Assembly: GCF_003966265.1 (NCBI RefSeq)
Contig: NZ_RXNV01000001.1
Location: 868,001 to 932,000 of the forward strand
DNA length: 64,000 bases
Reading direction: 5' to 3'
DNA from: Shewanella atlantica
GTDB lineage: Bacteria; Pseudomonadota; Gammaproteobacteria; Enterobacterales; Shewanellaceae
Each line of letters begins with the position of its first letter. Positions within the stretch are counted from its first letter, which is position 1. The position numbers were made by a program, and so were the translations under genes. Shown here piece after piece: positions 26,795-35,581 of the stretch. The notes under the pieces are model-generated. The model saw only the letters and a list, made by a program, of their open reading frames with translations, was not told the origin of the DNA and searched no databases.

Positions 26795-29488
26795 ATGAAA
26801 AACGTATTGACTGTTTTGAGTCTCTGTATCGCGACGGCATTACCGCATGTAGCCGTTGCCGGGGCTCAGTCCGGGAGTCAGTTCAATGAATGGCAAAAAC
26901 TTGCCAACAGAGACGATCTTAAACAGATAAATAGCCTGGCGCTTTCCAGTCAACAGCTGAGCACGAATATCGCCGCATTGAACCAGATACTGCTGGCAAG
27001 CCGCGACCCCGTTATTGTGACTCTACCTCTGCCCGATGGTAATTTTGCCGACTTTGAGCTGAAACCTTCAGCCATAGTGGAGCGAGGACTGGATGAAAAA
27101 TATCCTAATATCAAAACTTTCAGCGGTCATGAGTTGGGTAATCCGGATAATCACGGCCGCTTCGATATTACCCCTCAGGGATTTCATGGCCTGTTCAGAT
27201 ACGGCAAGGAAACCGTGTTTATCGACCCTCAATACCGGGACAGTGATGCTCGCTACATCAGCTACTTTCGCAAAGATGCCATCCCGCTGGACCAGGCCAA
27301 TATGCCCAAGCGATTACCGCCGAAGGTAAGGGACAAGCGCCAACAGGCATTAACCGACCATGCCCACAGAGATACGGCTATGGTTTCCCAGACTATGGCT
27401 TCCCAAGCTATGATTTCCCAAGCGATGGCTTCCCGAAATAAGGACGCACAGGCTCAGGCGACGCAACTGAAAACCTACCGGATAGCCATCTCGGCTACCG
27501 GGGAGTACACCCAGTTCCATGGCGGGACTAAGGAAAAGGGCCTTGCCGCTGTCATCACTATGCTCAACCGGGTTAACGATGTTTATCAGACCGATCTGGC
27601 GGTGAAGTTAGAGCTGGTAGCCAACAATGACTCGCTGATTTTTGTCGACCCTAACTCCGACCCCTTCGAAAACACTGATGCCGATGGCGAAGCCAACACA
27701 GGGATCATAGATAATGCGATAGGCAACACCAGTTACGATGTCGGCCATGTTGTCGGCACAGGTGGTGGCGGATTGGCGGCGCTTGGAGTCATCTGCGATG
27801 CTACAGCTAAAGGTGACGGTGTAACTGGTAGCCCAAGTCCCACAGGCGATGCATTTAATATCGACTACGTCGCCCATGAGTTAGGTCATCAGTTTGGCGC
27901 CGATCATACTTTCAATAGCTTGACCGACTCCTGCGATGGTAACCGAGCCGATACCAGTGCATATGAACCGGGAAGTGGTTCAACGGTCATGAGTTATGCG
28001 GGGATCTGTGGTCAACAAAACCTACAGGACAACTCTAATCCCTATTTCCATTCACACTCGATAGATGTCATACAGGCCCATATCACCACGGGCAGTGGCA
28101 GCAGCTGTGCACAAGTCAGTACGACGTCGAATACAAATCCAGAGGTCAACGCAGGAACCGACTATACCATCCCCGCACGCACACCGTTTATGTTGACGGG
28201 TAGCGCAACCGATGCCGACGGTGACACTCTATCCTATGATTGGCAGCAATATGACTTAGGGCCAGCCAGCGCCAGCGCTGCCGAGCAGGTCGATGACGGT
28301 AAACGCCCTCTGTTCAGGGTATGGAACCCGACAAGTCTTCCCAGCCGCACCTTCCCGAGACTCGAGGATGTTCTGCTCAATAAGCTCACCATAGGCGAAA
28401 GCTATCCAAAGACAACCCGTGAACTCAACTTTCGTTTGGTAGTGAGAGATGGTAACCAGGGCTTATCGAGAGATTCGATGAAAGTCAGCGTGATCGACAC
28501 AAATCAAGCCTTCGCCGTTATCGAGCCCGCCGCTGGTACCGGCTGGGCCAATAGCAGTCAGGTAGTCACCTGGAATGTCGCCAATACCGCTTCGGCGCCG
28601 ATATCATGCGCTAAGGTGAACATCCAGCTTTCAACCAACGGCGGCAACAGCTTCGATACCGACTTAGCGATGGGCGTCGATAACGACGGCAGTCATGAGG
28701 TAAGTCTGCCTCAAATCACCTCGAATAGCGCCCGTGTTAAACTCTCCTGTGCTGGTAATATCTTCTTTGCGGTCAATAACGGCAACTTCTCTGTTGCAGC
28801 GGGGACAAGCGAGCAGAGCATCAAGATCACCGGTCTTAAGGCTCCCCTCACCATGGAGGAGGATGGCGAGCTGACACTGTCGACCGATATGTACCAATAT
28901 GAGGGACTCACGGCGACCAGCCTTACCCTGCAAGCCGGCAGTAACTACCAGATAGACGGTACAAGTGTTTCACCGACTGCCGACTTTAATGGTGAGTTAT
29001 CTGTCCTTGTCATCGCTCACAGTGGCAACATTGCAAGTGAGGCTTTTCCGACACTTATCAGCGTCTCGGCCATTAACGATGCGCCCAAGGCGGTCAATGA
29101 TACCGCTAGTGTAAACCAGGACTCATCGAACAATATTATCGACCCTTTAAGCAATGACAGTGATATTGATACAGGCGACCAACTCACCCTATTGAGCCTC
29201 AACTATACGGGTCAAGGAACGGCGAGCATCGTTAATAACAAGATAAGCTACACACCAGCGACTGGTTTCTCAGGCACAGAAACTATCGCTTACACCCTGC
29301 AGGACTCAAAGCAGGCCAGCGCCAGTGCAGTCATCACCATCACAGTCAATGCCACGGACACTGGAGGAGGAACCGGAGGCGGCAGTGGAGGTGAGACAAG
29401 TGGTTCATCCGGCGGTGCCTTAGGATTTTGGTTATTTATCTTACTTCCATTGCTTGGCGCAAGAAGCTTAAGGAGCAGAGACCTATGA
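26795..29488 (+). CDS. secreted reprolysin-like zinc metalloprotease with GlyGly-CTERM anchor
   Basis: This is an 897-residue secreted protease. A signal peptide covers residues 1 to about 22 and a propeptide follows. A Met/Gln/Ala-rich linker (repeats of SQxM) lies near residues 190-215. The M12-type zinc site HELGHQFGADH is at about 361-371, followed by the Met-turn region GSTVMSYAGIC. Beyond come beta-sandwich domains, including a cadherin-like domain around 750-855 (NDSDIDTGDQLTL), then a Gly/Ser spacer, a hydrophobic helix and an RSLRSRDL basic end. That tail is the GlyGly-CTERM signal cut by rhombosortase during type II secretion. AAGGGG precedes the ATG. Confidence 0.9.
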   Translation: MKNVLTVLSLCIATALPHVAVAGAQSGSQFNEWQKLANRDDLKQINSLALSSQQLSTNIAALNQILLASRDPVIVTLPLPDGNFADFELKPSAIVERGLDEKYPNIKTFSGHELGNPDNHGRFDITPQGFHGLFRYGKETVFIDPQYRDSDARYISYFRKDAIPLDQANMPKRLPPKVRDKRQQALTDHAHRDTAMVSQTMASQAMISQAMASRNKDAQAQATQLKTYRIAISATGEYTQFHGGTKEKGLAAVITMLNRVNDVYQTDLAVKLELVANNDSLIFVDPNSDPFENTDADGEANTGIIDNAIGNTSYDVGHVVGTGGGGLAALGVICDATAKGDGVTGSPSPTGDAFNIDYVAHELGHQFGADHTFNSLTDSCDGNRADTSAYEPGSGSTVMSYAGICGQQNLQDNSNPYFHSHSIDVIQAHITTGSGSSCAQVSTTSNTNPEVNAGTDYTIPARTPFMLTGSATDADGDTLSYDWQQYDLGPASASAAEQVDDGKRPLFRVWNPTSLPSRTFPRLEDVLLNKLTIGESYPKTTRELNFRLVVRDGNQGLSRDSMKVSVIDTNQAFAVIEPAAGTGWANSSQVVTWNVANTASAPISCAKVNIQLSTNGGNSFDTDLAMGVDNDGSHEVSLPQITSNSARVKLSCAGNIFFAVNNGNFSVAAGTSEQSIKITGLKAPLTMEEDGELTLSTDMYQYEGLTATSLTLQAGSNYQIDGTSVSPTADFNGELSVLVIAHSGNIASEAFPTLISVSAINDAPKAVNDTASVNQDSSNNIIDPLSNDSDIDTGDQLTLLSLNYTGQGTASIVNNKISYTPATGFSGTETIAYTLQDSKQASASAVITITVNATDTGGGTGGGSGGETSGSSGGALGFWLFILLPLLGARSLRSRDL

Positions 29489-29862
29489 ACAGAGTCAGCG
29501 ATTACTTACTCATTGCGTTAACCATATTGTTTATGTCGACCATGCTTAGCGGGTGTAACAATACTGACGGCTCTGACTCGAACATAGACCCGACAGAGGC
29601 TAAGGTCGCAGAAGCGGTAAAGGAGGCTCAACTCCTTGGCGACTTAAGGCTTTATGCCACCACGGGGCGAAGAGCGACCCTGCCGGGGATAGCTCAAGAT
29701 GAGAGTGAACAGGCCAAGACCCTATGTGGAGTACAATACATGACAGGTACGGGGGATGCGATATCGACCACAGAGCAGAGAGAAAAACGTAAACATCTCA
29801 TCGACTTTATGACATCTTATAATCGAGTTATATTTGAGATGTGTAAGAAGCGTGCGGACTAA
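29485..29862 (+). CDS. lipoprotein downstream of the metalloprotease
   Basis: This 125-residue protein starts at an ATG that overlaps the protease stop (ATGA), so the two are translationally coupled. The signal ends in the lipobox MLSGC (Cys at residue 23). The mature part has a coiled region (EAKVAEAVKEAQ) and two later Cys (LCGVQ, EMCKK) that could pair. I know no family for it. Coupling hints at a role as chaperone, inhibitor or anchor for the protease. Confidence 0.75.
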   Translation: MNRVSDYLLIALTILFMSTMLSGCNNTDGSDSNIDPTEAKVAEAVKEAQLLGDLRLYATTGRRATLPGIAQDESEQAKTLCGVQYMTGTGDAISTTEQREKRKHLIDFMTSYNRVIFEMCKKRAD

Positions 29863-29876
29863 CCTAGACTGAGATG

Positions 29877-29898
29877 GGCCCCGTAGCGATACGGGGCT
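29877..29898. terminator. hairpin between lipoprotein and response regulator genes
   Basis: GCCCCGTA and TACGGGGC form an 8-bp GC-rich stem with GCGA loop 15 bases after the lipoprotein stop. No T-run follows; the response-regulator ribosome site begins just after, so it may be an attenuator rather than an end. Confidence 0.5.
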
Positions 29899-29913
29899 CC
29901 CCCGGAGAGATTA

Positions 29914-30612
29914 ATGAAAGATAAATTATCCGTGCTACTTATCGATGATGATATCGAGTTATGTGAGCTTATCCGTGACTATCTGATCCAAAACGATTAC
30001 CGGGTCAGTGTGCTTAACGATGGTCTCAACGCCGCGAAGGAGATCCTCAGTCAGGAGCCACACATAGTCATTCTCGATCTTATGCTCCCCCACGTCGATG
30101 GGCTCACCATATGCAAACAGGTCAGAGAGGAGTTCCACGGTTCGATAATCATGTTGACGGCACTCGATGATGATATCGATGAGGTCACCGGCCTCGAGGT
30201 CGGCGCCGATGACTATCTGGCAAAACCCGTTAAACCCAGAGTGTTACTCGCTCATATCAGGGCGCAACTCAGACACCTTGAGAAGCACAAGAAACGTCAG
30301 GAGCTGGAAAGCATACAATTTGGCAATCAATGCTTCGTGCTCAATCCGGCAAACAGAACGGTCAGCATCGACCACCAGCCAATCGAACTCACCGGCGCCG
30401 AGTACGATGTGCTGTTGCAATTAGCCATACACTGCGGTGAGATAGTCAGCCGGGACGCACTACATAAAACCATCTTCAATTTTGAATATGATGGTATTGA
30501 GCGCTCGATAGACCTGCGCATATCCAGGCTAAGAAATAAATTAAACCAACATGCCGAATCGGGGAATATTATCCAGACGGTCAGAAACAAAGGATACCTG
30601 CTTGCGAGATGA
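29914..30612 (+). CDS. OmpR-family response regulator (RstA-like)
   Basis: This 232-residue regulator has a receiver domain with acidic pocket DDD (11-13), phosphoacceptor Asp55 in VILDLMLPHVDG, Thr in MLTALDD and Lys in LAKPVKP. A C-terminal winged helix with ELTGAEYDVL and the recognition region SIDLRISRLRNKL follows. CGGAGAG precedes the ATG. It overlaps the sensor kinase gene by four bases. The partner resembles RstB, so this is probably an RstA-type regulator, perhaps controlling the protease unit upstream. Confidence 0.92.
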   Translation: MKDKLSVLLIDDDIELCELIRDYLIQNDYRVSVLNDGLNAAKEILSQEPHIVILDLMLPHVDGLTICKQVREEFHGSIIMLTALDDDIDEVTGLEVGADDYLAKPVKPRVLLAHIRAQLRHLEKHKKRQELESIQFGNQCFVLNPANRTVSIDHQPIELTGAEYDVLLQLAIHCGEIVSRDALHKTIFNFEYDGIERSIDLRISRLRNKLNQHAESGNIIQTVRNKGYLLAR

Positions 30613-31901
30613 TAATGACTAAACCGATTCGTGCGGCGCTGGCGTTATCAATCAGCTTCAGTATTGCAGCCTTGCTGAGTCAGGCTATCTTCTATGACAC
30701 CATAGACAGACTCGCCATGAGTACCTTCAATGACAACCTGCTTGAGTACCAAACTCAAATCAAAGACCGCATTGAAAACTCCAAGCCAAATCTATGGCAA
30801 CAACAGGCAGCGCGGCTCTCCGATGAGTTAAACACCCCCGTCTATCTCGATAAACGCGATCAGGACAACTTCACTCAGGATATCCTGGAACAGCTTGACT
30901 CAGAGATAGGTGTTAACGGTATCATCGACCCCGATATGGGACTCATCTACTACCCGATATCCCGAGAGTACGCGTTAACCGTCGGCCCGTTCGATGACGT
31001 GACCTTGGCCTATGCGGCAGAAATATTCACCTGGTTATTTGCCCTACTCACCGCAATCGCAACCTTTACCCTGTTAGATTATCAGGATCGAAAAGCGCTC
31101 AAGCGCCTCAGTGACTCGCTATCTATCGGAGATAAATCTTCTGCCACGCAACTAAGTATCTCCTCACTGCAGGCCCAGGCAGAGCTGATGTCGGACACGA
31201 ATCGGCAAAAATCGACCGCGCTCGATCAATTACTCATCACACAGAGAGATCTTCTCCACGGGGTCGCTCATGAGTTCAGGAGTCCTCTGGCTCGTATGGA
31301 GTTCGCCATAGAGCTGCTCGAAGAGGCCGATGATGATAAGCGCTCACAGCTTAAGGGGCAGCTCGAGCGCTCGATTAAGGAGCTCGATGAACTGGTTAAA
31401 CAGGTGTTGCGTTACTCTCGCCTTCAACACGATGGCGCGGAGCTGGAGTTGAGTTCAATAGCTACCCGAGAACTTATCGAACGCTCGGTTGAGAAAGTGC
31501 AACATTTCTATCCTAACATCCAATTTAACATCGATGATGAGACTCAGAGTCAGTTAAGATGCGACATTAAATTGATGGTGATAGCCCTGTCGAACATTTT
31601 AAGAAATGCGGGGCGCTTCGCTTACTCCAGATGCTTGATCTCGGTAGAAAACCACAATAACGCATTAACCATCAGCATTCAGGATGATGGATCCGGGCTC
31701 GCCCCCGGCAAGAAGAAGCAGATATTTGAGCCGTTTACCCGTCTCGATCCCAGTCGCTCCCGTGACTCCGGTGGCTATGGATTAGGCCTCGCGATAGTGC
31801 AGTCGATTGTCCATAAGCATGATGGCAGCATCACAGTAGAAGATGCACCGATAGGTGGGGCAAACTTTATCATCACACTTGGAAGCTCTATTTCACAATA
31901 A
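30609..31901 (+). CDS. sensor histidine kinase (RstB-like)
   Basis: This is a 430-residue inner-membrane kinase. There is a membrane segment at residues 10-30 and another near 140-160; between them is a periplasmic sensor of about 105 residues ending YALTVGPFDD, similar to RstB. The phosphorylated His is at about 221 in HGVAHEFRSPLARMEF. The ATP lid motifs are NILRNAGRFA, DDGSGL, FEPFTRLDPSRSRDSGG and GYGLGLAIV. The gene overlaps the regulator gene by ATGA. No HAMP is obvious, although a linker from 160 to 210 is helical. Signal unknown. Confidence 0.92.
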   Translation: MIMTKPIRAALALSISFSIAALLSQAIFYDTIDRLAMSTFNDNLLEYQTQIKDRIENSKPNLWQQQAARLSDELNTPVYLDKRDQDNFTQDILEQLDSEIGVNGIIDPDMGLIYYPISREYALTVGPFDDVTLAYAAEIFTWLFALLTAIATFTLLDYQDRKALKRLSDSLSIGDKSSATQLSISSLQAQAELMSDTNRQKSTALDQLLITQRDLLHGVAHEFRSPLARMEFAIELLEEADDDKRSQLKGQLERSIKELDELVKQVLRYSRLQHDGAELELSSIATRELIERSVEKVQHFYPNIQFNIDDETQSQLRCDIKLMVIALSNILRNAGRFAYSRCLISVENHNNALTISIQDDGSGLAPGKKKQIFEPFTRLDPSRSRDSGGYGLGLAIVQSIVHKHDGSITVEDAPIGGANFIITLGSSISQ

Positions 31902-31997
31902 CCAGACCCACAATACCTCTTCTAATCTTGATATAATCACAGCGCAGATGAGTGGCGACACTAACGAATACAGATAACAAAGAGAGCCGATGAAGAG

Positions 31998-32405
31998 ATG
32001 AGCACAAAATTTTCCAAGCCACCAAGACACAGAGGCTCTCTTGGCTTGCTACTTATTTTAGCTTTCTCGATGCTTGTCGGCATCGGCCTGTTTCAAAAAA
32101 TGTTGCCCTATCAGATAGCCCCCTTCTACCTTATCGTCAGCGGCTTCACCTTTATCGCTTATGGCCTGGATAAGTCCGCAGCACGCAAGGGAAACTGGCG
32201 CACCAAAGAGAGCACACTTCAGCTGATGGCGCTTATTGGTGGTTGGCCCGGAGCGCTGCTGGCTCAGAGATGGCTGAGGCATAAATCTCAGAAGGTGAGT
32301 TTTCGAATCACCCTCTGGCTAATGATAGCGATAAACATCTCAATATTAATGTGGATAGTTTCACCCGGCGGACAGGCGCTTATAAATAAACTCAATACCC
32401 TATGA
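31998..32405 (+). CDS. DUF1294 membrane protein
   Basis: This 135-residue protein has membrane segments at about residues 15-32, 40-56 and 103-122. Between them is the DUF1294 signature: YGLDKSAARKGNWRTKES, then LIGGWPGALLAQRWLRHKSQKVSFR. Related proteins sometimes carry an N-terminal cold-shock domain, which is absent here. Function unknown. Confidence 0.85.
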   Translation: MSTKFSKPPRHRGSLGLLLILAFSMLVGIGLFQKMLPYQIAPFYLIVSGFTFIAYGLDKSAARKGNWRTKESTLQLMALIGGWPGALLAQRWLRHKSQKVSFRITLWLMIAINISILMWIVSPGGQALINKLNTL

Positions 32406-32625
32406 TATTTGAGAGCATAAAAGAAATGCCTAAAAGGACATAACAGCTTCCCTGATAGTTTATGGTTAAACCGAGTGTTAACTCATTAAACTATAATCGA
32501 TTTAATATAAGAGTAAGATTTATTCTCCAAACAGCCTTAATTATTAATCGCAGCTAAGTGCCAATTTACCTCTCACAATGGATTGGTTATGATGTTGACT
32601 GAAATCTGACTAACCGAAAATTATA

Positions 32626-33096
32626 ATGAAAATTCTACTCGCTATTGTCGTCATCGCCGGGGTTATTTTTTACTACTTCACCTCGATGAATAATCAAAAA
32701 GTCGCACAGGAAAATATCAAGATAGGTAATGCTTTCCTCAATGAGAACAAGCTCAAAGAGGGAGTGACTACAACCGATTCAGGACTTCAGTATCAGGTAT
32801 TAGCGAAAGGAGATGGCAGCAACCATCCAAAAGCGACCGATACAGTAACTGTGCATTACCATGGCACCTTGATCGATGGCACCATCTTTGACAGTTCAGT
32901 AGAGCGAGGCGAGCCCATTGCCTTCCCGCTTAACCGAGTCATTAAGGGGTGGACCGAGGGCGTTCAGTTAATGGTTATAGGTGAGAAAACCCGCTTCTTC
33001 ATTCCGAGCGAGCTGGCCTACGGAAACCGCAGTACAGGTAAAATTACCGGCGGCTCGGTACTTATCTTCGATGTCGAGTTAATCAGCATAGATTAA
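32626..33096 (+). CDS. membrane-anchored FKBP-type peptidyl-prolyl isomerase
   Basis: This is a 156-residue protein: an N-terminal membrane anchor (residues 2-19), a short linker, then one FKBP domain with VTVHYHGTLIDGTIFDSS, NRVIKGWTEGVQLM, GEKTRFFIPSELAYG and GSVLIFDVELI. The aromatic pocket residues (Tyr, Phe, Trp, Tyr) are conserved, so proline isomerase activity is likely. The domain faces the periplasm if the anchor is uncleaved. A strong terminator follows. Confidence 0.88.
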   Translation: MKILLAIVVIAGVIFYYFTSMNNQKVAQENIKIGNAFLNENKLKEGVTTTDSGLQYQVLAKGDGSNHPKATDTVTVHYHGTLIDGTIFDSSVERGEPIAFPLNRVIKGWTEGVQLMVIGEKTRFFIPSELAYGNRSTGKITGGSVLIFDVELISID

Positions 33097-33113
33097 TTCG
33101 CAGCTGAATGAAT

Positions 33114-33148
33114 AAAGCCCCTGACAGATAACTGCCCGGGGCTTTTTT
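33114..33148. terminator. intrinsic terminator after the FKBP gene
   Basis: AAAGCCCC (33114-33121) and GGGGCTTT (33138-33145) pair around a 16-base loop, followed by a T-run. It lies between convergent genes and may serve both. Confidence 0.85.
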
Positions 33149-33153
33149 ATACC

Positions 33154-34371
33154 TTAAGCTTCATACCCGAATGGGTCATCGATAGAGTGTGCCGGCTTGG
33201 TGAACCACACAGGGCCTTGCTCAGTCATATAGAAGTGATCTTCATGACGCACACCAAACTCACCCGGGACACAGAGCATAGGCTCATTGCTGAAACACAT
33301 ACCGGCAGCCAGCGGCGTCTCATCGCCTCGCACAAGATAGGGCCATTCATGAATATCCAGGCCAATGCCATGACCGGTACGATGCGGCAGACCCGGCACA
33401 TTATAATCGGGGCCAAACCCCGCCGCTACAAGCACATCCCTCGCGGCCTTATCGACACTAGAACAAGGGGCACCTATTCTGGCGGCTTCGAATCCGGCGA
33501 TCTGCGCATCTTGCTCATACTGCCAAAGCTGACGCTGACGAGCACTCGGCGTACCGAACACAAAGGTACGGGTAATATCCGAGTTATAACCCTGTAGCTG
33601 ACACCCGGTATCGATAAGAACCGTGTCATTCAGCTCCAGAGCTTTAGGAGACTTCACACCATGAGGGTACGCGCTGTCTTCACCGAACAGAACGATACAG
33701 AAATAGGAGCCCGCAGGTATGCCTACCGCCTTATGGGCCTCATTAATAAAGGTCTCAACTTCTGCAACCGTGATCCCCTCACATAAAATACGCGCCGCCG
33801 CCTTATGCACCTCCAGCGTCATATCTTTCGCACGCTGAAGCAGGCTCAGTTCGGTGTCTGATTTGATCATACGGCAGGTCGCGGTAACGCTTTTAGCATT
33901 AACGTATTCGAAATTCGAGTTCGCCTGACGTACGCCGTCAAAGATAAAAAATGCAGCCGATTCATCGATACCGACGTTACCCGCCGTGATCCCCATCTTG
34001 TTCAAGACAGAGCCAAATAACTCATAAGGACTTTCATCCTCTTGCCAGGTGTTAACCTTACCCTCGATAACCATGAAGCCTTCGAGTGTATCGACCTCAA
34101 ACGCCGGGGCGATATACTCAACCGCACCGCTGGCCGGGATAATGGCGCCGACCATACGCTCACTCGCGTACCAACGTGTGCCGGTAAAATAGTATAAGTT
34201 GGTACCGGCATTGACATAGATAGCCTCAATGCCTTGAGACTTCATCAGCTCCTGAGCCTTCTTAATACGAGCTTGATATTCGCCATGACTGATAGGCTGA
34301 GTGCCTTGTGTCATATCGGTCAGTTTCGCCAACTCTTGTTCGACGGTTGAACCGCCTACACCTAAGGTCAT
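33154..34371 (-). CDS. M24-family Xaa-Pro peptidase (PepQ/PepP-like)
   Basis: This is a 405-residue metallopeptidase. A creatinase-like N-terminal domain (residues 1 to about 175) is followed by the pita-bread catalytic domain with five metal ligands: Asp in LIDTGCQ, Asp in NSDITRT, His in GHGIGLDIHEW, Glu in FSNEPM and Glu in GVRHEDHF. It should cut dipeptides or N-termini with proline in position two. AAAGGG lies seven bases before the ATG. A larger M24 enzyme lies 3 kb away at 37058. Confidence 0.88.
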   Translation of the reverse strand: MTLGVGGSTVEQELAKLTDMTQGTQPISHGEYQARIKKAQELMKSQGIEAIYVNAGTNLYYFTGTRWYASERMVGAIIPASGAVEYIAPAFEVDTLEGFMVIEGKVNTWQEDESPYELFGSVLNKMGITAGNVGIDESAAFFIFDGVRQANSNFEYVNAKSVTATCRMIKSDTELSLLQRAKDMTLEVHKAAARILCEGITVAEVETFINEAHKAVGIPAGSYFCIVLFGEDSAYPHGVKSPKALELNDTVLIDTGCQLQGYNSDITRTFVFGTPSARQRQLWQYEQDAQIAGFEAARIGAPCSSVDKAARDVLVAAGFGPDYNVPGLPHRTGHGIGLDIHEWPYLVRGDETPLAAGMCFSNEPMLCVPGEFGVRHEDHFYMTEQGPVWFTKPAHSIDDPFGYEA

Positions 34372-34708
34372 TTGATTACCCTTTCATTTTTGTACCTGGA
34401 AAGCCCCGGGCGGCTCCAGGCTCACACCTATTTTACTCAAGAGCGGATCCGCTTATGGAGCCGCTCATGAAATCAGAACTACTTTCTAGCATAAAATATA
34501 CAAAGTATCAGTAGAAAAATATTCAAACGGATAGAGGATGGGTAATTTTAGGCCAGATAGGGAGTAAATGAGTCATTGGTTAATTCTGCTGTACCGGATA
34601 TTGGTGCTCGGTAGCCAATAAAGAGAAAGGCTTAACGTCTTAGCTAGAAATGTGGAATATTATTGATATCGACTCCCGATATTAGGAGTCGATGATAGGT
34701 AGAAAAGA
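34372..34708. other. spacer between ROK kinase and M24 peptidase genes
   Basis: The only clear structure is a hairpin with 9-bp arms, ATCGACTCC (34668-34676) and GGAGTCGAT (34685-34693), 15 bases beyond the kinase stop; it may end that transcript although no long T-run follows. The rest contains no supported gene. Confidence 0.5.
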
Positions 34709-35488
34709 TCAATCCCTGGTTTGTGAAAGTAGCTTATTCAGGCCTCGGCACACTAAAGTTTCCATATCATGAACACGGGATACCTTTGCATGAGATAAGG
34801 GCGCGGTGAGTGACATATCATTGAGTGCGCTGATACAACCTTTGTAATAGTCGTCGCTATTCATCATGCTACCGGCAAGCCATATGCGATTAGGATTAAG
34901 CAGGTTCACGGACCAGGCAATTCCCATCCCCAGATAACTTCCGGCGCGAAACAGCTCTTTGGGTGATTTAATTCCGCGCGTCCTAACCGAACCGCCACTG
35001 GCCAGTTGCTCGAGGCTAAACTCACCTGATTCAGTCATCACCCGGCAATGCCCCAACTCACCCGCCACCCCGGATGCCCCGGTAAAAGGCTTACCATTCA
35101 TGGCAATTGACATCCCTATGCCACTGCCACTCATGATTAGCAGCTCACATTGATGTTTAGGGTCACATATCGCCTGCATTCCGGCATCGATATCATTAGA
35201 GATTAATATCTGTTTAGCCCGACTCTTAAGATCGAGCTGAGATAAGCCATTCAGGCTCGGCAGAGATTTACTCGAAAGCAAGCGGTTATCTTGAACCAGT
35301 CCGGGTAGGGCAATCGCCAGCCCATACTCGCTAAACCCATAATCTGACTCAAGCTCCCTTAGCTGCCTGTTCAGACTCTCAACATTAAACCCTTCGCCCG
35401 TTGCAATTTTATACTGCTCGACTCGACCATCAAGATGCATCTCAAATAATGCTGTGGTACCACCGATATCGACCGTTATTGTTTGCAT
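34709..35488 (-). CDS. ROK-family sugar kinase, zinc loop missing
   Basis: This kinase has 259 residues from the ATG at 35488, six bases after GGAG. The ATP site is VDIGGTTALF at the N-terminus; SNDIDAG, MSGSGIGMSI and GASGVAGELGHCRV follow. In typical ROK kinases the last is followed by a Cys-rich zinc motif (CxCGxxGCxE); here TESGEFSLEQLASGG stands in its place. The catalytic Asp is present in NDID. It is probably a sugar or N-acetylhexosamine kinase working with the MFS transporter encoded just upstream. Substrate unknown. Confidence 0.82.
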   Translation of the reverse strand: MQTITVDIGGTTALFEMHLDGRVEQYKIATGEGFNVESLNRQLRELESDYGFSEYGLAIALPGLVQDNRLLSSKSLPSLNGLSQLDLKSRAKQILISNDIDAGMQAICDPKHQCELLIMSGSGIGMSIAMNGKPFTGASGVAGELGHCRVMTESGEFSLEQLASGGSVRTRGIKSPKELFRAGSYLGMGIAWSVNLLNPNRIWLAGSMMNSDDYYKGCISALNDMSLTAPLSHAKVSRVHDMETLVCRGLNKLLSQTRD

Positions 35489-35581
35489 TAACTGCTCCAC
35501 AGCTCTCTTCATATTTTAAAGAGAAAAGCACACTAAATTGAAACAAAAATTCTAACATGAATTCACATTGGAAAGAGGGTC

